A stretch of DNA of 12,338 nucleotides from JBCDIQ01 sp039024295 (GTDB lineage: Bacteria; Bacteroidota; Bacteroidia; J057), in assembly GCA_039024295.1 (NCBI GenBank), contig JBCDIQ010000155.1, positions 1 to 12,338 on the forward strand, written 5' to 3'. The notes beneath the pieces were generated by a model. That model was not told the origin of the DNA and made no database searches. It saw nothing but the letters and a program-made list of their open reading frames with translations. Every line of letters starts with the position of its first letter. Position 1 is the stretch's first letter. Shown here in pieces: positions 1 to 7,370 of this stretch. The translations under genes were made by a program, and so were the position numbers.

Positions 1-29
1 CCGTTAAATCAAGACTCGTACTTTAACTT

Positions 30-157
30 AATTCTCCCTTGCGCTGTATGATAAACGATCCAATTTCGATGGGCAAGGCCCTTACGGATTTAGTTGTTGC
101 AATTTTTTAAGGCGTACTTTGACCTTCTTGAATTTGCTAGCCTAGGTATAGAAACTA
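30..157 (-). pseudogene. Decayed fragment of a TPR-repeat gene
   Basis: This gene-less leader is not random sequence. Read on the minus strand, bases 61-140 resemble bases 2426-2508 inside the intact TPR gene at 2245-4845. Translation gives KFKKVKVRLKKLQQLNP, then a 2-base deletion that creates TAA, then in the shifted frame GLAHRNWIVYHTAQ. The intact protein reads KFKQAKTRLEKLQQLNP and GLAHRNWAIYYALR (residues about 782-814), so roughly 13 of 17 and 8 of 14 residues agree. An in-frame TAG stands a few codons before KFK. The fragment covers only about one TPR, with neither the gene's start nor its true end. It points the same way as the intact copy, with the J-domain gene between them. I infer a broken duplicate or the stub of a lost paralogue. 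It may now serve as upstream region of the gene starting at 221. Confidence 0.72.
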
Positions 158-220
158 ACAAATCCCTAACCTATATTTACCCACCCAAAGATAAATCCTC
201 ATCCCTACCGATTCTCCCCT

Positions 221-1975
221 ATGCCCCAACTAGACAAAACCGATGCAATTCGCCAAAAAGAGGCGCGAATTGCGGAACTGGAAAAACAAATCACTTCGCG
301 TCGCAGGGTAATCAAGTCGCTCCGAACCATACTGGCCAAGCTCCAAGATAGCATCAAGGAAATGGAGCGAACTACTGTCAGCAGAATGTCTTCTTTTGCC
401 GAGCAGATCATGAGCTTGCAGCAGGAGTTGAAAGACCTGATGAAGCAGGCCCTGGCTCACAAAAAGATTTTCAAGGACAAGGAGCTGAGAGAAGGGGCAG
501 AGGAAATGTATGAAAGCCTAGCTGAGAATGATGAGTTGATGGACATGCTGAGGGAGCAGCAAGAAGAGAGTGCTGAGTTTAATCCCGAGGACTTTGCTGG
601 CGAAGATGGGAAGGCACGCACCCATGATCCTTTTGCTGAATTTCGCCCAGAAGTGCCGGAGGAGGATAAGCGCAGCTTACGAAAGGTGTACTTACGCCTT
701 TCGCGTGCGTTTCACCCGGACCGGGCTCGTACGCCTGAGGAAGCCGAGCGCAACCACAACATGATGCAGCAGATCACAGCGGCTTATCAGCAGCACGATG
801 TGGAAACACTCCTGCGCATGGAACGCCAATATTTGGAAGAAGAGTTTGATCCGGAAACTGCTGAGGTGAATGAACTGCCTAGCTTGCTGGATAGCCAGAT
901 TGCGCGTCTGGAGCAGGAACTTGACTTCTTGACCCAACAGAAAGAGCGGTTAAGCGAAGAGATTAAAAATACCCGTAAGTCGGACATGGGGCAGGCCCTG
1001 ACAGATTATGACCGCGGCAATCGTTATGGGTATGGCTTCGAGGCGCAAGCGCAGCAAATGGAGGAGGAAATGCAGGGAATGATTCAGATCAGAGACGAGT
1101 TGAAACGGGCAGTGGAGACAGGGAAAATGACCCCAGAGCTGCGAGAGATGTTTGAGCCTGTGGAAGAAGATGACATATTTGAAGGATTGTTTGGTCCCGA
1201 CGGCCCGCCGCCTGAAATCCAGGAGCTTGCAGATATGGTTTTTGGCAGTGGCCCGGCACCCGTAAAAACCCGTTTTGAAACGGGGGACTTCGTTTCCTTT
1301 AGCCTAGACGACGATTTTAAGTCTAATGCTATTGGCAAGACTGCATATGGAATGGTGGCCAATGTACGAATAGATCGTATGTTTAATGAGGTAGGGTATG
1401 GGATTTTACCTGAAGTATCTGCCATCGAGAAGCTGTCAAACCCCACGGTTCTGTCTTGGCTGGAACACCCTGAGCCGATTCCTCTTACCTGGATTTACGA
1501 TGAAGAATACCTGAAAAAAGCACCTAAAAAAGTAAGGAAGTCCTTTGACGAAGTAGCATCCATTGCTTTGACCCGGAGGGTGCTTTATGCCGCGCTGTTT
1601 AAGACTGAACCGAAAACGTTTCCGCCAGATCGAGCTAAGCGCCTATCCGACATCCTGCTTTCTCAGCCTCAGTTAAACGATGGGGAATGTTGGATCAACT
1701 TTCTGCGAAACAATCGTTGGCCTCAAAATATCCGGGCCAAGGTTATGGCTAATCCTTACCAAACTGCTCATCGCAAAAAGGTCTTAATTCAAGGGGTGAA
1801 TGAATATGATGCTTCAGACGGCCTCATCATGCGGTATGAATACCGAAATAATGTAGCCCTTATTCCGTTGCATTATCTCAAATTTGATTCCGGTTCCCTG
1901 CCGCCAACCTGGAAGGCGTGGGTGGAAGACTATCTCCAATGGGCGCAGTGGCGTTTGCCAGGATTTGATGTCTAA
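221..1975 (+). CDS. J-domain-like coiled-coil cytoplasmic protein
   Basis: This 584-residue protein has no signal peptide or membrane segment, so it is probably cytoplasmic. Residues 10-120 are highly charged and heptad-like, hence coiled coil. Residues about 150-200 resemble helices II and III of a DnaJ J-domain: LRKVYLRLSRAFHPDRA carries the HPD tripeptide at 165-167, followed by QQITAAYQQHDVETLL. The usual first helix (YxxLGV type) is not visible. A second coiled coil follows (about 218-300), then an acidic stretch with GLFGPDGPPP (322-331). I do not recognise residues 340-584, which are rich in Trp and aromatic residues and may be a separate domain. The intact HPD suggests stimulation of an Hsp70 (DnaK) ATPase, but the G/F-rich and zinc-finger regions of true DnaJ are absent, so it is not DnaJ itself. 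The start is the first ATG of the frame and has no Shine-Dalgarno sequence. It stands alone on its strand and converges on the TPR gene. Its client is unknown. Confidence 0.85.
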   Translation: MPQLDKTDAIRQKEARIAELEKQITSRRRVIKSLRTILAKLQDSIKEMERTTVSRMSSFAEQIMSLQQELKDLMKQALAHKKIFKDKELREGAEEMYESLAENDELMDMLREQQEESAEFNPEDFAGEDGKARTHDPFAEFRPEVPEEDKRSLRKVYLRLSRAFHPDRARTPEEAERNHNMMQQITAAYQQHDVETLLRMERQYLEEEFDPETAEVNELPSLLDSQIARLEQELDFLTQQKERLSEEIKNTRKSDMGQALTDYDRGNRYGYGFEAQAQQMEEEMQGMIQIRDELKRAVETGKMTPELREMFEPVEEDDIFEGLFGPDGPPPEIQELADMVFGSGPAPVKTRFETGDFVSFSLDDDFKSNAIGKTAYGMVANVRIDRMFNEVGYGILPEVSAIEKLSNPTVLSWLEHPEPIPLTWIYDEEYLKKAPKKVRKSFDEVASIALTRRVLYAALFKTEPKTFPPDRAKRLSDILLSQPQLNDGECWINFLRNNRWPQNIRAKVMANPYQTAHRKKVLIQGVNEYDASDGLIMRYEYRNNVALIPLHYLKFDSGSLPPTWKAWVEDYLQWAQWRLPGFDV

Positions 1976-2244
1976 ATTGCTAAAATCAGGTATACACCTA
2001 CAATTGTTCTATCGCGGTGTATAATTTTAGGCGAAAGTACCGAAACCCCTTCGGCCCTGGGTTTCTTGCATGCCTCTCGTGGTTCCCGAAGGATTGCCTT
2101 AATATATGGGCACAGAACATATCTCCTGTTACATTTTGACATTACCACTAAATTTTCCAGAAGTAGGTGCTTCAGTTTCAACCGGTAAAACCAGTTACCG
2201 TAGATCAGGTCAGCGTTTTTGGAGAGTGTAGCCCTCCTGGATTT
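1976..2244. other. Convergent intergenic region with several inverted repeats
   Basis: This gap separates the 3' ends of the J-domain gene and the TPR gene. Besides the hairpin at 1980-2030 it holds GAAACCC/GGGTTTC (2042-2048 with 2059-2065). It also holds an overlapping, mutually exclusive pair CCTTCGG/CCGAAGG (2048-2054 with 2086-2092), and CGGTAA/TTACCG (2183-2188 with 2195-2200). None is followed by a clear T tract on either strand. The last one lies about 45 bases beyond the TPR stop and could help end that transcript. A 69-codon frame on the minus strand here has no support as a gene. Confidence 0.5.
1980..2030. terminator. Imperfect hairpin after the J-domain gene, possible terminator
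   Basis: Four bases after the stop codon, CTAAAAT (1980-1986) and TATACACC (1991-1998) pair with GGTGTATA (2016-2023) and ATTTTAG (2024-2030). This makes a 15-bp stem with a 4-base bulge (CAGG) and a 17-base loop. The place between convergent genes suits a transcription end, but the stem is A/T-rich and no T run follows. It could instead be a processing or stabilising structure. Confidence 0.35.
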
Positions 2245-4845
2245 TCAATCGCCAAGCTGGGATGCTAGCCTTTCAACCAACATCTTAAACCGTTTTTCTT
2301 CTCTCAAAGGCATAAAGGCCTCTTCTGCTAGGATTCTATCCCGGAAATGATACCCAGATTCCACTGCTTTTTCCAATTGAGTAAGTGCCGCATCTGTATT
2401 TCTCCGCAGGGCATAATAGATAGCCCAGTTTCGATGTGCAAGGCCGTTGGGAGGATTTAACTGCTGCAATTTTTCAAGGCGTGTTTTTGCTTGCTTGAAT
2501 TTACCGAGTTTCGCATAAGCTATCCCGCTGTTGTTAAGGTAGATGAGTTCCTTTTTGGGATCTATCTCGCGGCTTTTCTCATAGCACTGAATTGCGCTGC
2601 TGAAATCTTTGCGGTGGTAATAACACAGCCCCATGCGGTTGTAAATACCCGCACTGTCAGGATTCAGTGGCAAGGCCTGCTGAAAATGACCAATTGCCAT
2701 TTCATACTTTCTATTTCGCTGATGCATAATGCCTCTTTTTTCATGTAGGAAGGAAAGATTTTCCCTTGCTACCCTAAGCGTCGGATAGCTGTAAGGGAGC
2801 ATGGATTCCCAAATATCATAGGCTCGATCCTCACACCATATCGCACTATCTAGTTGGTTGTTTTGATAATAAATACTTGCTAATTGGTGATAAGATGTAG
2901 TTAAATCCGGGTGAAAGGGAGATAGCTTTTTCTTTTGAATGCTAAGTGCTACTTTTTGTGATTGCAAGGCACTCCCATATTCCTTCATCTGTAGGCGAAT
3001 CTTAGCTAGCTGATGGTAAGAAGTAGCTACGCTCTGCCAACGTATGGGGAAAACTTGCTCTTGGAAATAGATTACTTGTAACTGTGCTTCTTCTGCTAGT
3101 ACATACTTGCCTTGAATGGGATAAATACTCGCAAGAACCTTGAAAGATTCTTCCACCCATAAAGGATCCGCTACCAAAGCCTCTGCATTAAGGGCAATTA
3201 CCTTATCCTGGTAATCGAAAACATTTGCTCGATCACCTATTCGTTGGTAAATGTTCATCAAATTTTGATACGTGTTGATGAAACTTGTATGAGTGGGCGA
3301 TAGGGTTCGCTTTTGTATTTGGAGTACTTGTATTTGAGCCTCTAGAGCTTTTCCATATTTGCCCCAATTGAAGTATATGTCGGCCAATAGTTGATGCGAA
3401 GGTGCAAGCGCAGAGTCACCTGATTCAATCATGGATGTTTGGATAGCTATTGCCTTACTATATGCCCTTAATGCATCTGAAAATTGGCCTTTATCCTTAT
3501 AAATTTCAGCCAGTTTGTAATAGGAGGCAGATATGGTAGGGCTTTGGGAGATAAACAATTGTTTGCGGATATGGATAGCCATTTTCTGAGCCTCAAGTGC
3601 CTTTTGGTGGTCTCCCCAATCGTGATATACACTGGCCAAAAGCTGATAGGAGTCTGCGATATGCGGGTGATTAGGTACCATTAGTTGTTCCTGAATCGCA
3701 ATTGCTTTTAGTTGGGCTTTCAACGCTCTTGGATATTCGGTTAGCCTTTGGTAAAGGCTCGCCAAATGAGAATAGGCGAAAGCAACTTCCAAGGAATCTG
3801 GTTTTAGAGATTGCGCAAGGGTTGATATTGCTTTGTTTTGGGCATCTAATGCCTTGAGGTATCTGCCATGCGAATAATAAATAATGGCCAGGTTTTGATA
3901 AGATGATAGAATTTTAGGGTGACCGGGTGTTGGGTTTTTTTCTTGAATATCAATCACCATTTTTTGTTCAGCCAAAGCCCCTTGAAAATCGCCCATATCT
4001 TTTTTCAATAAAGCTAACTGGCTTCTACAAATAACCGTCTGTGGGTGATTGGGGCCTAAAAAATAGTAGGCATAGTGCAGGGACAATTCCTGGGCCTTGA
4101 AGGCCTTTTGTTTCTGGTTTAACCCATAGTAAGCAGCACTCAGTGCTCCCGTTAAATAAGCCCGTTTGAGTTTCTTGTAAACAGAAGGATTTGAAGCAAT
4201 ATGTTGAATTTTGGTATACACTTCAACGGCTTGTCGAAACTGGAAATTTAGCAAATAGGCTTCTGCTGTTAATTCATAACAAGAAATAACCTCATCGAAA
4301 ATATGTAACTCTTTTGCTCGGAGGCCAGAGTCCTTGCTTAAGCCTTTATCTTGGATTTGGAGTACCTTTTGAAAAGATGAATCTAGTTGGGTTCCATTCA
4401 GTATGCTGATTACTTCTCGAATGTTTCCCTTTTTAAATTGCTCAAGTGCTTTGAGGTAAAGGTCTGAAGCAAGTTCGAGGTTCACATTAGATCTTTGATA
4501 CGCAATTACAGGCAGGATTTGCCTTAATCTTTGAGTTTGATCCTCAATTAAACAAATTGCAGTTCCTGCATCAGGAATTTCCACTTCCAGCCTTTGTTCC
4601 AGCTCCAAAATTGCAAACTGTTGTTCTATCTTGTTGCCGGTCAGTCTCCTTAAAATTGCATTTCTCTCCGATAATAACACCCTTCTGGCTATTGGGTAAT
4701 AATCAGTCTCGGTAGCGTGTAAATGTTCAGTACCATTTGTCCCATGTTTGTTTTTCGTATGAATTGATTTACTTGAACGAAAAAGTCCTTGCCCGCATGC
4801 TAATTGGGAAATGAATAAGAGGGTGATGAGGAGAATAATACGCAT
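2245..4845 (-). CDS. Exported tetratricopeptide-repeat protein (kinesin-light-chain type)
   Basis: This is an 866-residue all-helical repeat protein. Residues 1-19 (MRIILLITLLFISQLACGQ) form a signal peptide. QLAC is a poor lipobox, so signal peptidase I is more likely and the protein is probably periplasmic or surface-exposed. From about 266 to 690 it has ten tandem repeats, each 42 residues, like the NHPHIADSYQLLASVYHDWG unit followed by HQKALEAQKMAIHIRKQL. That length and pattern are typical of TPR_12/kinesin-light-chain-type repeats. Residues 702-815 switch to canonical 34-residue TPRs (for example AGIYNRMGLCYYHRKDFSSAIQCYEKSREIDP). The C-terminus (about 820-860, ending in a PLREEKRFKMLVERL-type motif) resembles the usual closing segment of such proteins. 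TPRs bind proteins or peptides. There is no caspase/CHAT, histidine-kinase, DNA-binding or other effector domain, although such repeats are often joined to one, so the partner is unknown. A strong hairpin overlaps its leader. By eye it is more A/T-rich than its neighbours. Confidence 0.9.
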   Translation of the reverse strand: MRIILLITLLFISQLACGQGLFRSSKSIHTKNKHGTNGTEHLHATETDYYPIARRVLLSERNAILRRLTGNKIEQQFAILELEQRLEVEIPDAGTAICLIEDQTQRLRQILPVIAYQRSNVNLELASDLYLKALEQFKKGNIREVISILNGTQLDSSFQKVLQIQDKGLSKDSGLRAKELHIFDEVISCYELTAEAYLLNFQFRQAVEVYTKIQHIASNPSVYKKLKRAYLTGALSAAYYGLNQKQKAFKAQELSLHYAYYFLGPNHPQTVICRSQLALLKKDMGDFQGALAEQKMVIDIQEKNPTPGHPKILSSYQNLAIIYYSHGRYLKALDAQNKAISTLAQSLKPDSLEVAFAYSHLASLYQRLTEYPRALKAQLKAIAIQEQLMVPNHPHIADSYQLLASVYHDWGDHQKALEAQKMAIHIRKQLFISQSPTISASYYKLAEIYKDKGQFSDALRAYSKAIAIQTSMIESGDSALAPSHQLLADIYFNWGKYGKALEAQIQVLQIQKRTLSPTHTSFINTYQNLMNIYQRIGDRANVFDYQDKVIALNAEALVADPLWVEESFKVLASIYPIQGKYVLAEEAQLQVIYFQEQVFPIRWQSVATSYHQLAKIRLQMKEYGSALQSQKVALSIQKKKLSPFHPDLTTSYHQLASIYYQNNQLDSAIWCEDRAYDIWESMLPYSYPTLRVARENLSFLHEKRGIMHQRNRKYEMAIGHFQQALPLNPDSAGIYNRMGLCYYHRKDFSSAIQCYEKSREIDPKKELIYLNNSGIAYAKLGKFKQAKTRLEKLQQLNPPNGLAHRNWAIYYALRRNTDAALTQLEKAVESGYHFRDRILAEEAFMPLREEKRFKMLVERLASQLGD
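2785..4050 (-). repeat. Ten tandem 126-bp units encoding 42-residue TPRs
   Basis: Within the TPR gene, repeat units begin at protein residues of about 266, 308, 350, 392, 434, 476, 518, 560, 602 and 644. The spacing is nearly exact at 42 residues (126 bp). Recurrent positions are the N/S-H-P-type start, SY..LA.IY in helix A, and KAL.AQ..AI.IQ in helix B. The nucleotide units have diverged considerably, so this is an old internal duplication rather than a recently expanding array. Confidence 0.85.
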
Positions 4846-5275
4846 TATTTTAGGCCCATAATTATTGAAGGAATAATTTCATGGGCTCAAAGAACACAAT
4901 AATTCTCCTAATTCCCTTGAAAGAGGGAGAAACAGCCTAAAATTTTCATTTCAATCCTTTTGGTTTCTGTGGTAAAAGAGCCTCATCATCCTGAATCTCC
5001 CATTTGGTCAATTTCTAAAATCCGAATCGAAACAAGAGGAACCAGTAACAATGAGGCTGACAGCGCAACGGTTTCCGCTCAAGCTTTACCACTAGGCTTA
5101 GGCAAATGGGCCTTAGCTTTACAATCGAATTTAGAAAAATTCACAAGTGAGGAGGAATATATAACCAATTTTCATCATATATCAGCAGTTTGGGAATATT
5201 CTGCTTTCGAAGGGATAGATTTTTTCATATCTTCCATTTCACTAATAAATCCATTCCTAACCTTTTAACAGTTCT
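4846..5275. other. Divergent intergenic region between TPR and Omp28-like genes
   Basis: This stretch holds the 5' regions of two divergent genes and should contain both promoters. I found no good match to the Bacteroidota promoter pattern (TTTG, about 20 bases, TAnnTTTG) on the plus strand. On the minus strand, TTTG and TAATTATG flank a 23-base spacer, which is longer than usual. An open frame of 102 codons (4960-5268) starts only with TTG, contains no ATG and resembles nothing I know, so I do not call it a gene. Apart from the hairpin at 4854-4886 I see no RNA gene or repeat. Confidence 0.5.
4854..4886. promoter_or_regulatory. Leader hairpin or palindromic operator ahead of the TPR gene
   Basis: GCCCATAATTATT (4854-4866) pairs with AATAATT (4872-4878) and ATGGGC (4881-4886). 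The result is a 13-bp stem with a 5-base loop and a 2-base bulge. It ends 8 bases before the start codon of the minus-strand TPR gene, so it would lie in the 5' untranslated RNA over the ribosome-binding zone. Alternatively it is a two-fold symmetric binding site for a dimeric repressor. Which of these applies cannot be decided from sequence. Confidence 0.5.
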
Positions 5276-7288
5276 ATGAAAAAGTTATACCTAATGGCGA
5301 TGAGCCTGATGCTCATCGCTATGACCTATTCAGTTTATGGTCAAGGAGCTAAGAGGTATCCGTTGTTTGAGCACTTTACCAACGCTTCTTGCAGTCCTTG
5401 TTATACGCACAATCCTGTTTTCCACGAACTTTATGCTAATAATGAAAATCGGGTAAATCACATTACCTATCATACGTACTGGCCAGGGTATGACCCCATG
5501 CATTTGGCCAATGTTCCTGAGCAAAATGCGATGGTGGCAATTTATAGTGTACCAGGGGTACCTCAATTGTACCTGAATGGCAGCACCAATCTCAAGGTGC
5601 CGTCGAATGCTACCCAAGCTCAGATAGATGCCTTTGAATCACAGACCAGCCCGATACAATTGAATGTTGAAGACGTTTCTGTTGGCACAGATAGGACAGC
5701 AACAGTTACGTTTAGGAGCGTACTTACCCCTCCGACAGGAAATTTCATCCTTCGAGTGGCAGTAATAGAGTCTTTGATTGAATTTGCAACCCCTCCGGGA
5801 ACAAATAGAGAGACCTACTTTCCCAACGTTTTCCGGGATATGCTGACTTCTACTGCTGGGGAGCAAATAGTTTTGCAGCCGCAAGGTACCCCAACCAGCT
5901 TGAGTTTCACCTACACTCCAGATCCCAATTGGAATATGGACAACATTTACGTGATTGCTTATATTCAAAATACGGCTACCGGGGAGGTCATAAATTCTGC
6001 CGCTTCTAATATGTCCACCCTGGAGATTGCCCCTGCCACAGCAACTATCCTGAAAGCTGCAGCACAGAATACCTTTTCGGTGGACATAACAGAGACAGAT
6101 GCGGACAAAATGATCCAGGTTACCCTGGACTCGAAGCATCCTATGGATTGGGCAGCTTCTTTGGAAATAGATGGCACTTCATATACCACAGACACAGTCA
6201 CCTTTATGTCTTCTGTATCAACCGTTCAGAAGCTCAACCTAAAGGTCAGTCCAGGAAGTACGATTGGATTGGGGACTTATAAAATTACCATTGGGCAGGC
6301 GAACTCGAATACGCGCAGGCAGACGTTTGATTTTGTGGTGGTCAGCGGAGTCACTGATTTGATCATCAATGTGGGAGATGCCAAGGAATATGAAAATATT
6401 TACACCTACGGGATTCAGGCAGCAGGTAACCTAACCTCTGCTACCATGAGTGAGGCCAAACTAGCAGAAGGCATCACCTCTAACGCACTGGATGGCATAA
6501 CAAATATCTACATGAATGCGGGTAAAAATGCCGATGCATTGAATGATGGGAATATTCAGGCCCTGCAAAGCTTCCTGCAAAATGGAGGGCGTCTGTTCCT
6601 TTCAGGGCAGGATGTGGGATATGGGGCTATGTCGAGTGCATCTGTGTCCAGTACGCCGATGGTAAAGAGCTTTTTTTCTTCCGTCCTGAAGGGCACCTTT
6701 TTTGATGATGGCGACTTTCTCAACAGGTTGCTAACCCCTGTATCGAGTGATACGATCTTTGGGAATATGTCGTCCGTTAGTGTTGTTGCTGCTCGTTTCA
6801 AGTATTCGCCTGATGAAATTGGACCTGCCACCAATGAAGCAAGAACCATATTTACCTACAATGATGACAATGCCAAGCCTGCTGGAATTCGGACAGAGAC
6901 GGCCAATTATAAAGTAGTAATCATAGGGGCAGGCATGGAAATGATTCCAGATACAAGCATCGTTAACCGAATTCTGAAAATTAGTCATGACTGGTTTTAT
7001 GAGGATATATCTACCCATACATTTGACGCTGCCATGGACAACCTTATAGACGGGGTAGCTTATCCTCAACCTGCCCTTGACGTTGTGTATATTCCACTGG
7101 GCACGGACTACCAAAACCTGAGAATCCAATTAATGGATATAAATGGACGAATGATCCGAGATGAAGCTGTACCCGCAGGACTTTCTAGGTATGAGTTAAC
7201 AGTCGGAGATTTAGCCAACGGACTCTATTTCTATCAACTGACAGATGGAGAGCGCATGAGCAAAGCCCAAAAATTGATGGTTGAGTAA
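5276..7288 (+). CDS. Secreted Omp28/thioredoxin-like protein with T9SS sorting domain
   Basis: This 670-residue protein starts with a signal peptide (residues 1-23, MKKLYLMAMSLMLIAM... ending YGQ). Residues 27-105 resemble the Omp28-related/thioredoxin-like fold: LFEHFTNASCSPCYTHNPVF carries CSPC at 39-42, and GVPQLYLNG (95-102) has the proline expected next to a thioredoxin active site. Residues 125-355 are beta-rich, probably two Ig-like modules. Residues 360-575 look like a flavodoxin/class I amidotransferase-like fold, with LNDGNIQALQSFLQNGGRLF then LSGQD (422-446). No catalytic Cys-His-Glu set is visible in that segment. Residues 597-670 (YPQPALDVVY, LMDINGRMI, LANGLYFYQL, AQKLMVE) match the T9SS type A sorting domain, so export to the cell surface or medium is expected. 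Its partners and substrate are unknown. It may act as a surface disulfide-active or adhesin-like protein. The start is the first ATG. It faces the TPR gene divergently and converges on the uptake operon. Confidence 0.88.
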   Translation: MKKLYLMAMSLMLIAMTYSVYGQGAKRYPLFEHFTNASCSPCYTHNPVFHELYANNENRVNHITYHTYWPGYDPMHLANVPEQNAMVAIYSVPGVPQLYLNGSTNLKVPSNATQAQIDAFESQTSPIQLNVEDVSVGTDRTATVTFRSVLTPPTGNFILRVAVIESLIEFATPPGTNRETYFPNVFRDMLTSTAGEQIVLQPQGTPTSLSFTYTPDPNWNMDNIYVIAYIQNTATGEVINSAASNMSTLEIAPATATILKAAAQNTFSVDITETDADKMIQVTLDSKHPMDWAASLEIDGTSYTTDTVTFMSSVSTVQKLNLKVSPGSTIGLGTYKITIGQANSNTRRQTFDFVVVSGVTDLIINVGDAKEYENIYTYGIQAAGNLTSATMSEAKLAEGITSNALDGITNIYMNAGKNADALNDGNIQALQSFLQNGGRLFLSGQDVGYGAMSSASVSSTPMVKSFFSSVLKGTFFDDGDFLNRLLTPVSSDTIFGNMSSVSVVAARFKYSPDEIGPATNEARTIFTYNDDNAKPAGIRTETANYKVVIIGAGMEMIPDTSIVNRILKISHDWFYEDISTHTFDAAMDNLIDGVAYPQPALDVVYIPLGTDYQNLRIQLMDINGRMIRDEAVPAGLSRYELTVGDLANGLYFYQLTDGERMSKAQKLMVE

Positions 7289-7307
7289 CGCCTTTTGGTG
7301 AAGAGGT

Positions 7308-7345
7308 AAAAAAACGCAGGTGTCTGCATCAAAGCAGGCACCTGC
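7308..7345 (-). terminator. Rho-independent terminator of the FecR-receptor-lipoprotein operon
   Basis: GCAGGTGTCTGC (7316-7327) and GCAGGCACCTGC (7334-7345) form a 12-bp stem around the 6-base loop ATCAAA, with one non-Watson-Crick pair. Seven A residues at 7308-7314 become a T7 tract right after the hairpin on the minus strand, 26 bases beyond the lipoprotein stop codon. On the plus strand no T run follows, so it can end the Omp28-like gene only weakly. Confidence 0.85.
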
Positions 7346-7370
7346 TAACCCAAGTTGGTCAAAAAGAGCT

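Noticed and set aside
94..351. 85-codon plus-strand frame across the relic and the J-domain gene start
   Set aside because: Its first part is the wrong strand of the decayed TPR fragment and its second part is an out-of-frame shadow of the J-domain gene.
1084..1446. 120-codon antisense frame inside the J-domain gene
   Set aside because: It is fully covered by the long sense frame, and its Ser-rich product lacks any domain pattern.
1972..2181. 69-codon minus-strand frame in the convergent gap
   Set aside because: It overlaps the end of the J-domain gene and the inverted repeats, has low-information composition, and has no similarity that I recognise.
2245..4845. Lipoprotein call for the TPR protein based on QLAC at residues 15-18
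   Set aside because: A lipobox needs Leu or a similar residue at -3 and a small residue at -2, but here they are Gln and Leu. Ordinary signal peptidase cleavage fits better.
4960..5268. 102-codon plus-strand open frame ending 7 bases before the Omp28-like gene
   Set aside because: Its only start is TTG, it contains no ATG and shows no recognisable motif, and it lies in an A/T-rich promoter region. It is more likely a chance frame.
5639..6139. 166-codon antisense frame inside the Omp28-like gene
   Set aside because: The plus-strand protein has clear domains throughout this span, and the antisense product is Cys/Arg-rich without motifs. It is a shadow frame.
7316..7345. Terminator for the plus-strand Omp28-like gene
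   Set aside because: The T7 tract is on the minus-strand side only. After the hairpin the plus strand reads TAACCC, so it is assigned to the minus-strand operon.
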